A DNA stretch of 64,000 nt from Streptomyces sp. B21-083 (GCF_036898825.1 NZ_JARUND010000002.1:4526001-4590000); one strand, 5' to 3'; numbered from the stretch's first letter, positions 15,920-25,171 are shown. Numbers and translations are program-made. The notes: generated by a model not told the origin, from the letters alone.

Positions 15920-17130
15920 TGGCCGACATCGCCGTCACCGGTCTCGGCCTGGTCACCCCGGCCGGGATCGGCACCGCCGCCAGCTGGGCGGGCGTACGCG
16001 CCGGACGCCCCGCCGCCGCCCTCGACCCCACCCTCGACGGCAACCCGGTGCGCATCTCGTGCCGGGTGCCGGACTGGGATCCGGACGCCCTGCTCGGCGC
16101 CCGCCGGGCTCACCGGCTCGACCGCTTCAGCCAGTTCGCGCTGGTCGCGGCGCGCGAGGCGGTCACCGACGCCGGCCTGGACCCGGCCACCTGGGACGGC
16201 GCCCGGGTAGGTGTGGTCCTCGGCTGCGCGGACGGCGGACCGGGCACCGTGGAGGAACAGCACCGGGTGCTGGTGGAGCAGTCACCGCACCGGGTCTCCC
16301 CGCTGCTGCTGCCGATGCAGCTGCCGAACATGCTGGCCGGGCAGACGGCCATGGAGTTCGGCGCGACCGGCCCCAACATGGTGGTGGCCACGGCCTGTGC
16401 TTCCGGGACCTCGGCCATCGGTCTCGCCCGCGACCTGCTGCTCCTCGACCGGTGCGACGTGGTGCTCACCGGCGGCAGCGAGGCCATGATCACCCCGTTG
16501 GTGATGGCCGGCTTCGCCCGTATGGGCACGCTGTCGCGGCGCACCGACGACCCGGCCGCGGCCTCCCGGCCGTTCGACGTGGACCGCGACGGCTTCGTGG
16601 CCGGGGAGGGTGCCGGGGTGCTCGTCCTGGAGCGGTCCGTCGACGCCGTCGCACGCGGTGCACGGGTCCGCGCCCGGGTGGCCGGATACGGAGCCTCCGC
16701 CGACGCCCATCACGTCACCTCTCCGCACCCGGACGGAAGGGGGCTGGAGGCGGCGATGCGTGCCGCGCTCACCGACGCCGGCTGTCTGCCGTCCGATGTC
16801 GGGCATGTCAACGCGCACGGCACGGCCACCCGGCTCAACGACCTCGCCGAGGCCCGGGTGGTGCACCGTCTGCTCGGCGACCCGCTGGTGACTTCCACCA
16901 AGGGCGTCACCGGTCATCTGCTCGGCGCGGCCGGGGCTGTCGAGGCCGCGTTCACCGTGCTCGGTCTGGAGGAGCAGGTGGTACCGCCCACCGCCAACCT
17001 CGACGTCCCCGATCCCGCCTGCGAGGTCAAGGTGGCCACCACGGCCACCGGGGCCCGGTTCGACCTCGCGCTGAGCAGCTCGATGGGATTCGGCGGACAG
17101 AACGCCGTGCTGGCCTTCACGACCGCCTGA
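15919..17130 (+). CDS. Beta-ketoacyl-ACP synthase II (FabF-like)
   Basis: A 403-residue elongating ketosynthase. The nucleophile is C160 (ATACASGTSA) and the two catalytic His lie in VNAHGTAT and KGVTGHLLGAAG. The ending SSSMGFGGQNAVLAF is standard. With the KASIII and ACP it forms a three-gene elongation set, but no matching discrete ketoreductase, dehydratase or enoylreductase gene is present here. Those would have to come from primary metabolism or from the type I PKS. A GTG at 15916 is an alternative start; I chose the ATG that overlaps the ACP stop. Confidence 0.93.
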   Translation: MADIAVTGLGLVTPAGIGTAASWAGVRAGRPAAALDPTLDGNPVRISCRVPDWDPDALLGARRAHRLDRFSQFALVAAREAVTDAGLDPATWDGARVGVVLGCADGGPGTVEEQHRVLVEQSPHRVSPLLLPMQLPNMLAGQTAMEFGATGPNMVVATACASGTSAIGLARDLLLLDRCDVVLTGGSEAMITPLVMAGFARMGTLSRRTDDPAAASRPFDVDRDGFVAGEGAGVLVLERSVDAVARGARVRARVAGYGASADAHHVTSPHPDGRGLEAAMRAALTDAGCLPSDVGHVNAHGTATRLNDLAEARVVHRLLGDPLVTSTKGVTGHLLGAAGAVEAAFTVLGLEEQVVPPTANLDVPDPACEVKVATTATGARFDLALSSSMGFGGQNAVLAFTTA

Positions 17131-17231
17131 TCGGTCGACAGAACGCGTCCAAGGCCGAACAGCCCCGTTCGTGCCTCACCGACGTCGACCCGAGGTCCGC
17201 GATCCAAGATCCAAGATCCCAGGAGCACGCC

Positions 17232-18725
17232 ATGACTGCCGGAAGTCCATCCTCGTCCGCCCCCACCAGAACCCTGACGACCAGCCATATCGTCTTCATG
17301 ATCGTCGCCGCGGCCGCACCGCTGTCCGCGATGGTCGGCACCGTCCCGCTGGCGTTCGCGATCGGCACCGCCGAAGGCGTCCCCGCCGCGTTCCTGTTCG
17401 CCGGCGTGACCCTTGTGTGCTTCTCCGTCGGGTACGCGATCAGTGCTCGCCGCACCGGCGGCTCCGGCGGCTTCTACGCCTCCATAGCCGACGGCCTCGG
17501 CCGCCCGGCGGCGGTGGGCAGCGGCTGGACGGCGGTCGTCTCCTACAACTGCGCGACCATCGGCCTGGTCGGCGCGTCGGGCTACTTCACCAGCCTGGTG
17601 CTGTCCGGCCACGGGGTGCACCTGTCGTGGGAGTGGTGCAGCGCGATCGGTTTGGCGCTCATCGGCGTCCTGGGATACCGGGACATCGCCCTCAGCGCCC
17701 GGGTGCTGGCGGTGCTGATGATCGCCGAGATCGGCGTCCTGGCCGCCCTGGACGTGGCCGTGCTGGCCCGGCACGGCCTGCACGCGCTGCCGGCCACCTC
17801 GTTCTCCTGGCACGTGGCGACCGGCCCCGGCGTCGGCGTCTCGCTGATGTTCGCCTTCGTGTCGTTCATCGGCTTCGAGTCGGCCGCCCTGTACGGCAAG
17901 GAGACGCGGAACCCGCACCGCAGCGTGCCGCGGGCGACCTACGTCGCCGCGGTGCTGATCTCCGGCTTCTACGCGCTGACCAGCTGGTTGGCGGTCGGCG
18001 CGATCGGCCCGGGCCAGGTGCGGGAGACCGCCGGGAAGCAGCTGGGCGACCTCTTCTTCAACCTGGGCGACGACTACCTCGGGGCCGCCGGAAGCACCGC
18101 CCTGGAGATCATGCTCTGCTCCAGCCTGTTCGCCGCGACCCTGGCCCTGCACAGCGCGGCCAACCGGTATGCCCAGGTGATGGCCGACGACGGCCTGCTG
18201 CCCGCGTTCCTGGGCAGGCTGCACCCGAGGTTCGGCTCACCGCACCTGGCCGGCCTCGTGCAGGTGGCGGTGTGCGCCGCCGCCGTGGTCGCCTTCGCGG
18301 CCGGCGGACTGGACCCGTACGCGAACATGACGACCAGCATGCTCGGCCTGGGCACCCTCGGGATCGTCGTCCTGCAGGCGCTGTCGGCGCTGTCCGCGGT
18401 CGCCCTGCGCCGCAAGGGCGTCCGGCTCGGCTGGTGGCGCGGCACGCTGGTGCCGCTGCTGAGCTTCGCCGGGCTGGCCGTCACCGTCCGGCTGGTGGTC
18501 GGCAACTTCGACGTGCTGACCGGCGCGACCGGTGGCGTCGTCGCGCGGCTGCCGTGGGTGATCGTGATCGTCGCCGGGCTCGGCGTCCTGTGGGCGCTGC
18601 GGCTGCGGGCCGTCTCCCCGGAGCGCTACCGGGCGCTGGCTTCCTCGCATGTCGCCGCCGAAACGGACCGGCCGGACACCGTCGCGCCGGCCCGTACCCC
18701 CGCCGCGATCTCCGAACGGACCTGA
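17232..18725 (+). CDS. APC-family amino acid permease
   Basis: A 497-residue membrane protein with about 12 hydrophobic segments. The N-terminal IVAAAAPLSAMVGTVPLAFA and the middle FVSFIGFESAALYGKETRNP are characteristic of the amino acid/polyamine/organocation superfamily. It acts in the cell membrane. Encoded next to a seryl-tRNA synthetase, it could bring in serine or export an amino-acid-like product (inference). The 101-base gap before it contains a short iterated GATCCAA sequence (about 17200-17215) and a CAGGAG ribosome site. The C-terminal ~35 residues are hydrophilic and Pro/Arg/Thr-rich. Confidence 0.92.
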   Translation: MTAGSPSSSAPTRTLTTSHIVFMIVAAAAPLSAMVGTVPLAFAIGTAEGVPAAFLFAGVTLVCFSVGYAISARRTGGSGGFYASIADGLGRPAAVGSGWTAVVSYNCATIGLVGASGYFTSLVLSGHGVHLSWEWCSAIGLALIGVLGYRDIALSARVLAVLMIAEIGVLAALDVAVLARHGLHALPATSFSWHVATGPGVGVSLMFAFVSFIGFESAALYGKETRNPHRSVPRATYVAAVLISGFYALTSWLAVGAIGPGQVRETAGKQLGDLFFNLGDDYLGAAGSTALEIMLCSSLFAATLALHSAANRYAQVMADDGLLPAFLGRLHPRFGSPHLAGLVQVAVCAAAVVAFAAGGLDPYANMTTSMLGLGTLGIVVLQALSALSAVALRRKGVRLGWWRGTLVPLLSFAGLAVTVRLVVGNFDVLTGATGGVVARLPWVIVIVAGLGVLWALRLRAVSPERYRALASSHVAAETDRPDTVAPARTPAAISERT

Positions 18726-18760
18726 CACCGCCCCCTGTTCACGAGATACGGAGGAACGAC

Positions 18761-20068
18761 GTGCACGACGTACGCGAGCTGATCGAGAACGGTCCGGAGG
18801 CGGAGCGTCGGCTGGCCCGCCGCGGTTATCCGCTCGACCTCGACGCGCTGCGGGCCCTACAGCGGCGGCGCCTGTCCGCGCTGGCGGCGGTGAACGAACT
18901 GCGGGCCGAGCTGAAGAAGGCGTCCCGTGGCCCGCACCGGGCCGGCGGGCCGCGGGCCGCGGAGGGGGCGGACCCGACGGGCGAGGACCCGCACGCACGC
19001 AACCGCCGCCTGCGCGAACGGGTGCAGGCCGCGGAGGCCGAGGCCCGGGAGGCCGGCCAGGAGCTGGAGCGGCTGCTGCTGACAGTGCCGAACCTGCCCT
19101 CGGACGACCTGCCCGACGGCTCCAGCGAGAAGGAGGCCGTCGAGGTGCGGCGGATCGGCCCTCAGCGCGGCACGGGGCCCGGCCTCGGGCGGCACCACGA
19201 CGACCTCGGCGTGCGGCTCGGCGTGCTGGACCCCACGGCGGCGGGGAAGCTGTCGGGGGCCCGGTTCAGCGTCAGCAGCGGCCCCGGCGCCCTGCTGGAA
19301 CGGGCGCTGGGTTCCCTGCTGCTGGACCTGCACACCCGGGAGCACGGGTACACCGAGTACGCGGTACCGCACCTGGTCAGCCGGGAGACCATGACCGGCA
19401 CAGGGCAGCTACCGAAGTTCGAGGAGGACCTGTTCGTCACGTCGGTGGGCGGCCGGGAGATGTTCCTGATCCCCACCGCGGAGGTGCCGTTGACCAACCT
19501 GGTGGCGCGGGAGGTCCTCGACGAGCGCCGGCTGCCGCTGGCCATGACCGCTCGCACCCCGTGCTATCGGGCCGAGGCCGGGTCCTACGGCCGCGACACC
19601 CGCGGCATCCTGCGACTGCACCAGTTCGACAAGGTGGAGCTGGTACGGATCTGCCGGGACGAGGACGCCGCGCAGCAGCTGGAGCTGATGCTCGGTCATG
19701 TCGAGGAGTGCCTGAAACGGCTGGAGTTGTCGTACCGGGTGGTGCTGCTGCCGGCCGGCGACATCGGGTTCTCCGCTCGGAAGACGTACGACGTCGAGGT
19801 GTGGCTGCCCGGCAGCGACAGCTACCGCGAGATCTCCTCGGTGTCGGACTGCGGCACCTTCCAGGGGCGCCGGGCCGCCATCCGCTACCGGACAGGTGAT
19901 GCCCGCAGGACCGCGGCGTCGCTCAATGGTTCCGGCCTGCCCATCGGGCGTACCGTCGCCGCGCTGCTGGAGCAGGGCCAGCGGACGGACGGTTCGGTGG
20001 TGCTGCCGGAGGCGCTGGCCGCGTACACCGGCTTCCGTCGGCTGCTGCCCGGGGGCGGCACCGAGTAG
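18761..20068 (+). CDS. serS: Cluster-associated seryl-tRNA synthetase (VlmL-like)
   Basis: A 435-residue class II synthetase. It has an N-terminal coiled-coil arm (about residues 30-110), motif 2 (CYRAEAGSYGRDTRGILR) and motif 3 (NGSGLPIGRTVAALLE), with the TAEVPL serine-binding segment. The arm contains an unusual Gly/Pro/Arg-rich insert near residues 55-80. A second SerRS inside a biosynthetic cluster is the hallmark of valanimycin-type pathways, where VlmL makes seryl-tRNA as the serine donor for an aminoacyl transfer onto the hydroxylamine. It is unlikely to be the housekeeping copy, given this operon context. The start is GTG at 18761 after GGAGGAACG. Confidence 0.93.
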   Translation: MHDVRELIENGPEAERRLARRGYPLDLDALRALQRRRLSALAAVNELRAELKKASRGPHRAGGPRAAEGADPTGEDPHARNRRLRERVQAAEAEAREAGQELERLLLTVPNLPSDDLPDGSSEKEAVEVRRIGPQRGTGPGLGRHHDDLGVRLGVLDPTAAGKLSGARFSVSSGPGALLERALGSLLLDLHTREHGYTEYAVPHLVSRETMTGTGQLPKFEEDLFVTSVGGREMFLIPTAEVPLTNLVAREVLDERRLPLAMTARTPCYRAEAGSYGRDTRGILRLHQFDKVELVRICRDEDAAQQLELMLGHVEECLKRLELSYRVVLLPAGDIGFSARKTYDVEVWLPGSDSYREISSVSDCGTFQGRRAAIRYRTGDARRTAASLNGSGLPIGRTVAALLEQGQRTDGSVVLPEALAAYTGFRRLLPGGGTE

Positions 20069-20094
20069 CCCCGTGGCGGCACTCGCCCGACGCG

Positions 20095-20140
20095 CCACCG
20101 GTGCGGGCCTCCCGGGTTTCCGGGAGGCCCGCACCGGTGG
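20095..20140. terminator. Perfect 21-bp hairpin between convergent serS and SARP genes
   Basis: The arms 20095-20115 and 20120-20140 pair perfectly over 21 bases around the loop GTTT. The hairpin sits between two converging genes and very probably terminates transcription in both directions. No long T-tract follows, as is common in Streptomyces. Confidence 0.85.
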
Positions 20141-20152
20141 TTGCGCGGCTGA

Positions 20153-20947
20153 TCAGGCGCTCTGGCCCAGCAGGGCGGTGGAGCCGTGCAGGTCCGGGTC
20201 CTGGTTGAGCATCTGCCGGAAGAGCAGGCGCAGCTTCGGCGAGGGCTCCATGCCCAGCTCGTCGACCAGCCGCAGCCGGGCCGTGTTGTAGACCCCGACC
20301 GCTTCGGCCTGACGCCCGCTCCGGTAGAGCGCCACCATGAGCAGTTCGGTGATCCGCTCCCGCCATGGGTGGGCGATGCTCATCCGCTTCAGTTCCCCGA
20401 CCACTCTCATCGGCTCGCCCACGCGGATGCGCAGCCAGTAGGCGTCCTCCCGTGCGGACAGGTACTCCTCCTCCCACTCCGTGGCCGCGCTCCGGCACAG
20501 CGGCCCGGCGGCGGCGTCACCCAGCGGGGCCCCCCGCCACAGCCCGAGCGCCTGCTCCAGCAGGTCCAGCGCGGCCGGCAGATCCTCGGCCGCCGTCATC
20601 CGTTGGGACTGGCGTATGTATCCGCGGAACCGGTTGACATCGATGTTCTCCGGCGCCACGTCCAGGCTGTAGCCGGAACTCCGGGTGCGCAGCACGTCGG
20701 CCGCCGCCGGGTCGCCCGCCAACTGGACCAGCGTGCGTCGCAGTCGCGACACATGTGCCTGGAGCGCGTTCTCGACCGTGGCCGGTGGATTCTCGTCCCA
20801 CAACTCGCTGTACAACGTCGAGACCGGCACCACCGCGGGGGCCTGGATGAGCAGGCTCGCCAGCAGACAGCGCTGCCGAAGCCCTGGAACGGCGTGAACC
20901 GTGCCGCCGACACCGACCGCTAACGTGCCCAAGATCCGGAACTGCAA
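20153..20947 (-). CDS. SARP-family transcriptional activator
   Basis: A 264-residue Streptomyces antibiotic regulatory protein: an OmpR-like winged helix (about residues 1-95, TVENALQAHVSRLRRTL) and a bacterial transcriptional activation domain (about 100-250). SARPs bind heptameric repeats and switch on one cluster; valanimycin has such a regulator (VlmI). No ATG or GTG is available at the right place. The start is TTG at 20947 behind a GGGGG site, and codon 9 is TTA (+ strand 20921-20923). Production is thus expected to be weak and bldA-dependent. It converges on serS and is the likely pathway-specific activator of region 1. Confidence 0.9.
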   Translation of the reverse strand: MQFRILGTLAVGVGGTVHAVPGLRQRCLLASLLIQAPAVVPVSTLYSELWDENPPATVENALQAHVSRLRRTLVQLAGDPAAADVLRTRSSGYSLDVAPENIDVNRFRGYIRQSQRMTAAEDLPAALDLLEQALGLWRGAPLGDAAAGPLCRSAATEWEEEYLSAREDAYWLRIRVGEPMRVVGELKRMSIAHPWRERITELLMVALYRSGRQAEAVGVYNTARLRLVDELGMEPSPKLRLLFRQMLNQDPDLHGSTALLGQSA

Positions 20948-21232
20948 GAGAACCCCCGTATGTCGCAGCCTGCGGCTTCACGCCGCCCGTTCCTTTCGCC
21001 AGCGCTGGCATTGTGGGGCGCCGGCCTAGAGTCCGGCTCGACACCGGACCCGGGTCCCGCGCTCACCGACGCGCGACGCCCGCGCCTGAGGAACATGAGG
21101 GATATGGCATACGTCCCCGTCGCTCTTCCGAGTCGACCCGGCCGGGTCCCGGCGCTATGCGGTGCTCGGCGGGGTACACGGCGTTGGGGCGGCCGACCGC
21201 GCCGCCCGGTACGGCGAGGCGAGGAGACACCG

Positions 21233-21706
21233 GTGGACGGGATCGTGCTGCTCAAGGAAGACCACAAGACCGTGGAGAAGCTGTTCAAGCGGTTCGAGAA
21301 GGCCGGCGACGACGCCCACGCCGAGAAGCGCGAAATCGTCGACCAGGTGATCGAAGAGCTCACCACGCACACGTGGATCGAGGAGAACATCTTCTACCCG
21401 GCCGCCCGCCAGTCCGCTCCCGACACCAAGGACCACGTCCTCGAAAGCGTCGAGGAGCACCACGTCGTGGTGTGGATGCTCTCCGAACTCAAGGACCTCG
21501 ACCCGAAGGACGAGCGGTTCGACGCCAAGATGACCGTCCTCATGGAGAACGTCCGCCACCACGTCGAGGAAGAGGAGAAGGAGTGGTTTCCCGACGTGCG
21601 CAAGGCCATGGGCCGCAACCGCCTCACCGAGCTCGGCGAACAGATGGAAAAGGCGAAGAAGAGGGCACCGGGCGACCCCCTGGCCGTTCCCAGCGCCGAT
21701 CGGTAG
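21233..21706 (+). CDS. Hemerythrin HHE-domain protein
   Basis: A 157-residue four-helix protein with the metal-binding pattern of bacterial hemerythrin-like domains: LLKEDHKTVEKLF, THTWIEENIFYP, VEEHHVVVWML and VRHHVEEEEKEWFP. Such proteins bind a diiron centre and take part in oxygen, NO or peroxide sensing or iron storage. The true start is GTG at 21233 after GAGGAGA; the frame extends upstream, but that part is not protein-like. It lies just outside the azoxy cluster, in the opposite direction to the SARP gene. The preceding 285 bases (20948-21232) hold both promoters and nothing else recognised. The tail overlaps an iterated CCGATCGGTAG motif. Confidence 0.88.
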   Translation: MDGIVLLKEDHKTVEKLFKRFEKAGDDAHAEKREIVDQVIEELTTHTWIEENIFYPAARQSAPDTKDHVLESVEEHHVVVWMLSELKDLDPKDERFDAKMTVLMENVRHHVEEEEKEWFPDVRKAMGRNRLTELGEQMEKAKKRAPGDPLAVPSADR

Positions 21707-21808
21707 CCGATCGGTAGCCGATCAGCAGCTGATGGGCAGAGCCGCAGACCGAGACCGGTCCGGCCGCCCGGCGACCTCTGACGCCACGCCGGCCGCCGGC
21801 TCAAACCG

Positions 21809-21843
21809 GCTCACCGTGCCCATGGTTCGTGGGCACGGTGAGC
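21809..21843. terminator. Hairpin in the 21707-22064 convergent intergenic region
   Basis: A 13-bp stem (21809-21821 with 21831-21843) with a 9-base loop lies between the hemerythrin gene and the converging LAL gene, as expected for a two-way terminator. The rest of the 358-base interval has a short iterated CCGATCGGTAG at about 21697-21722 and no gene that I can support. Confidence 0.75.
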
Positions 21844-22064
21844 GGGGGCGTCGGATTCCGGCGGGGAGGCGCTCCCGGACGCGGTCCGTGCCCAGCGGGC
21901 CGGTGCTGCCCCAGAGAGCCGCCGCCCGTGTCACCCAGCACCGCACCGGGTGCGTCGGCGGAGATCCCCGCTGAAGGCAGACGGCGTCGGCGCCATGGCG
22001 GGAACGCCGGCCAGGAGGAGGTCGCTGATGGATCTCCTGGGCCGGCGGGTGTCGTAGTCGGCGG

Positions 22065-24851
22065 TCAGCCCATCAGGCGCAACCCGTCGTCGAAGTCGAC
22101 GCGGGCCAGGTCGGCGCGCGAGACGATGCCGAGCTTGGGGAACACGTTGGCCAGGTGATGGGCCACCGTGCGGGGACTGATCAGCAGCTGCGTCCCGATC
22201 TCCCGGTTGGTGAGCCCCTCCGCGGCCAGCCGTACGACTCTCAGCTCCTGCTGGGTGAGGACCGTGCCGGCATCCCTGGCCGGCGCGGAGTCGCGGCGCG
22301 GCTGCTGACCCGTCAGCTCCTGTTCGGCCTCGGTGCGGGCGAGCAAGGGAGCCGCGCCGAGGCGCCGGAAGGTCTCGGCGGCCTCGGCCAGCTGTGTCCG
22401 GGCGTCGGTTCGACGACGCGTGCGCCGCAGCCACTCGCCGTACAGGAGGCGCGTACGGGCGTAGGGGAAGGCCCGCGACGAAGCTCCGGGGACGTCCAGC
22501 GCGAGCCGGAACTCCTTCTCCGCGTCCGCGCCCGACGCCAGCAGGGCATGGACCTGGTGCCTCGCGGAGACCGCCCACGGCGCGCCGGTCCGTTGGGCCC
22601 ACCTCCGCAGCAACCGTGACTGTTCCTCGGCCCTCGCCTGTTGCCCGGCCTGGATCGCGGCCTCGACGGTGTCCGGCGCGGCGAGCAGCGCGATGGTGGG
22701 GTGCGCCGTGTGGTGTCCGTCCTCGGTCAGGCGGACCAGATGGTCCAGGGCCTCCTCGGGCCGTCCGGCGAAAAGTGCGGACATGCCGAGGCTCCACTGC
22801 GCGGCGGCGCTGAAGACGCGCACGCCCCGTGGCCCCCACCGTTCGATGGTCGGGACGGCGAGGTCCGCGACCGTCCGCTCCTCGCCCCGCGCCGCTGCCA
22901 GCCAGCCGAGGGAGGTACGGCACTGCGCCGCCAGGTGGTCGTCGCCGATCTCCTCCGCAACCTGGAGACCCTGGACGGCGTTCGCCATGGCCGAGGCCCA
23001 GGAGCCTTGCGCGATGTCGAGCGTCACGGTCTGGGCCAGTGCCTGGGTCAGGGCGGTCACCTGGTCCGTGGGCCGCAGCTTGTCCATCTCGCGGCGGAGA
23101 GTCTCCTGCTGGAGACTCTCGATGCCCCAGGCCACCCCCAGCGGTGCCGGCGGCATCAGGAACCAGGAAACGTCGCCGAGCCGGCGAGGACCCTCGGCAC
23201 CGGGCGCCACGACGCCGGTCGCCACGACCTGGTCGCGGCCGTCGACGCTGTCTTCCTGGTCCTCCGTCCACCATTCACGCAGCAACGGCAGCAGATCGGC
23301 GTCCGGGAAGTCCCCCTGCGGGAGCCGCCGTTCGAGCCGCTGGAGCACCTCGCGTTTCAGTGCGCCCTGACCGGCCGCCCACGCCGCCCACAGCGCCACG
23401 CTGCCGAGCCTGAACGCCTGCCCCGGATCGGCCACCTGCTCCATGTCCCGGGTCAGCTGACGGCAGGCGATCTCCATGTCGCCGTGCGCGAACTGGATCA
23501 GCCCGCGCAACCCCTGGCTGAGATCCGCGACCGTGGCCGCGGAGGACATGCGTTCGGCCCGCTCCAGCATTCCCCGCGCCGCGTCGCCATGGCCGGACTC
23601 CCAGGCCGCCGTCGCCCCGTGGGCCAGCCGTCTGGCCGCGTCGTCCGTGGCGGGGGACAGCTCAGCCGCACGCCGCAGGGCACGGGCGGCCGAGGCACAG
23701 CCGCCGCGCGCCCAGGAGCGCCGGGCCGACTCCTCCAGCAGCCGGGCCACCTCCTCGTCGGATCCGTCCGCGGTCTCCAGGGCCGCGGCGAGGTGCCAGG
23801 GACGCAGCTCGTCGGCGTTCTCACCGGTCAGCACGGAGGCGAGCGCGCGATGAACCGTCTGCCGGTCCGCGGCCGGCGCGTCCTCGTAGACCACCGCCCC
23901 CATCAGCTGGTGGCGGAGATGGATCCGACCGTCCGAGCGGGTGGTGAGCAGACCCGAGCGCATCGCCTCGTCCCACACGACCGCGTCGAGGCCGAGTACG
24001 AGACCGGCCCGGCACATGGTGTTCCCGTCGCTGCGGTCGTCGGCGGCGATGAGGAGCAGCGCGGTGCGGGCGGGTGCGGACAGTCTCTCGATCCGGGCGC
24101 GGAAGGCACCGCGCAGACGGGGACCGACGGCGATCTGCGCACCGGCGAGCGGATGCGCCGAGATGTCGCCCGCCGCCAGGGACGTGGGAAGTTCCTGGAG
24201 GGCGAGCGGGTTGCCCGCGGCCGCGCGGACCGTACGGCGGATCGCCGCCTCGTCCAGGTGTGGAGCGACGGCCCTGGCCAGGAGCCGGGCGTCCTCGTCG
24301 TCCAGGCCGCGGACCTCCCTGGCCGCCAGCTTCTCCCAGGGGCCGTCCACGGGATCGTCATGTCCGGTGAGGAGCATGACCACGGGCTCGCTGCGCAGCC
24401 GCCGGGCCACGAAGGCCAGACACCGCGCGGAGGGTTCGTCCAGCCACTGGGCGTCGTCGGCGATGAGCAGCACCGGCCGTTCCCCGGCCAGCTCGCCGAC
24501 GAGTGTCAGTACGGCCACGCTGATGAGGAACCGGTCCGCCGCGTCACCGCTGTTGCCGAGCGCCGCGTTCAGGGCCTTGGCCTGCGGTTCTGGGAGGGTG
24601 CTGATCCGGTCCGTCACCGGCCAGAGCAGTTCGTGCAGTGCGGCGAACGCGAGCCCCGACTCCAGGCGAGTGCCCCGGCATCTCACGACGGTGAAGTCCA
24701 CGGCGGCTGATTCGGCCACGTATTCGAGCAGAGCGGTCTTCCCGATCCCGGGCTCGCCCCACAGCATCAGGGCCGACCCGTCGCCCTGACGCGCGGCGTC
24801 AAGGATCCGGTCAAGGGCCGCCTGTTCCTGGCGCCGTCCGTACAGGTCCAT
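22065..24851 (-). CDS. LuxR-family regulator of the LAL (large ATP-binding) type
   Basis: A 928-residue regulator. The N-terminal AAA-like ATPase has a Walker A GEPGIGKTAL (about residues 32-41) and a Walker B LLIADDAQWLD. A long helical TPR-like middle follows, then a C-terminal LuxR helix-turn-helix (LTNREIGTQLLISPRTVAHH). LAL proteins are often activators of antibiotic clusters, but some act in sugar or stress responses. It lies between the two clusters and is divergent from an MFS pump, so its target cannot be told. I saw no TTA codon in it. The start ATG at 24851 is followed directly by the canonical YGRRQEQAALDRIL opening. Confidence 0.93.
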   Translation of the reverse strand: MDLYGRRQEQAALDRILDAARQGDGSALMLWGEPGIGKTALLEYVAESAAVDFTVVRCRGTRLESGLAFAALHELLWPVTDRISTLPEPQAKALNAALGNSGDAADRFLISVAVLTLVGELAGERPVLLIADDAQWLDEPSARCLAFVARRLRSEPVVMLLTGHDDPVDGPWEKLAAREVRGLDDEDARLLARAVAPHLDEAAIRRTVRAAAGNPLALQELPTSLAAGDISAHPLAGAQIAVGPRLRGAFRARIERLSAPARTALLLIAADDRSDGNTMCRAGLVLGLDAVVWDEAMRSGLLTTRSDGRIHLRHQLMGAVVYEDAPAADRQTVHRALASVLTGENADELRPWHLAAALETADGSDEEVARLLEESARRSWARGGCASAARALRRAAELSPATDDAARRLAHGATAAWESGHGDAARGMLERAERMSSAATVADLSQGLRGLIQFAHGDMEIACRQLTRDMEQVADPGQAFRLGSVALWAAWAAGQGALKREVLQRLERRLPQGDFPDADLLPLLREWWTEDQEDSVDGRDQVVATGVVAPGAEGPRRLGDVSWFLMPPAPLGVAWGIESLQQETLRREMDKLRPTDQVTALTQALAQTVTLDIAQGSWASAMANAVQGLQVAEEIGDDHLAAQCRTSLGWLAAARGEERTVADLAVPTIERWGPRGVRVFSAAAQWSLGMSALFAGRPEEALDHLVRLTEDGHHTAHPTIALLAAPDTVEAAIQAGQQARAEEQSRLLRRWAQRTGAPWAVSARHQVHALLASGADAEKEFRLALDVPGASSRAFPYARTRLLYGEWLRRTRRRTDARTQLAEAAETFRRLGAAPLLARTEAEQELTGQQPRRDSAPARDAGTVLTQQELRVVRLAAEGLTNREIGTQLLISPRTVAHHLANVFPKLGIVSRADLARVDFDDGLRLMG

Positions 24852-25171
24852 TTGACTGAGATCTTAGGAGGCTGTTGCTGCCGGAGCCACTCAGAACGTC
24901 TCCAGTTCAACCATATTTGGCGTCCCCATGACCGATACGGTGACCGATCCGCTTCCCTCCCTCCGGCCGTAGCGTCGGGCGTGTCAGCGCACGCGCGCAC
25001 ACCGCGAGAGGACGGCATCGCGACGGCGACCACCGGAGTGGGAAGTGTCGGCGAGTGGTGGCCGACAAGTGGGCTGACGCCCTCAGCATCTCCCTGGAGC
25101 GCCCGCGCAGGCCGAGGTCCTCCACCCACATATTCGTTGATCAATCAGCGATCTGCCCGCTAAGGAACGTC
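24852..25171. other. Divergent intergenic region carrying copy A of a duplicated ~130-bp segment
   Basis: This 320-base interval separates the LAL gene (-) from an MFS gene (+). It contains no gene that I can support. From about 24929 to 25062 it matches 31177-31310 (see that entry): GATACGGTG at 24934 and GTAGCGTCGGGCG at 24969 occur in both copies with the same 35-base spacing. A 12-base tandem pair, TGACCGATACGG then TGACCGATCCGC (24929-24952), looks like an operator. TAGCGT at 24970 could be a -10 box for the MFS gene. Confidence 0.6.

Noticed and set aside
18761..20068. SerRS as the housekeeping enzyme
   Set aside because: It is the last gene of a biosynthetic operon with ribosome-site spacing, next to a SARP gene and valanimycin-like genes. 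A second copy is expected elsewhere; this should be confirmed in the genome.
20960..21232. N-terminal extension of the hemerythrin protein from 20960
   Set aside because: The extension is Pro/Arg/Gly-rich shadow sequence, and the GTG at 21233 with GAGGAGA gives the correct domain start.
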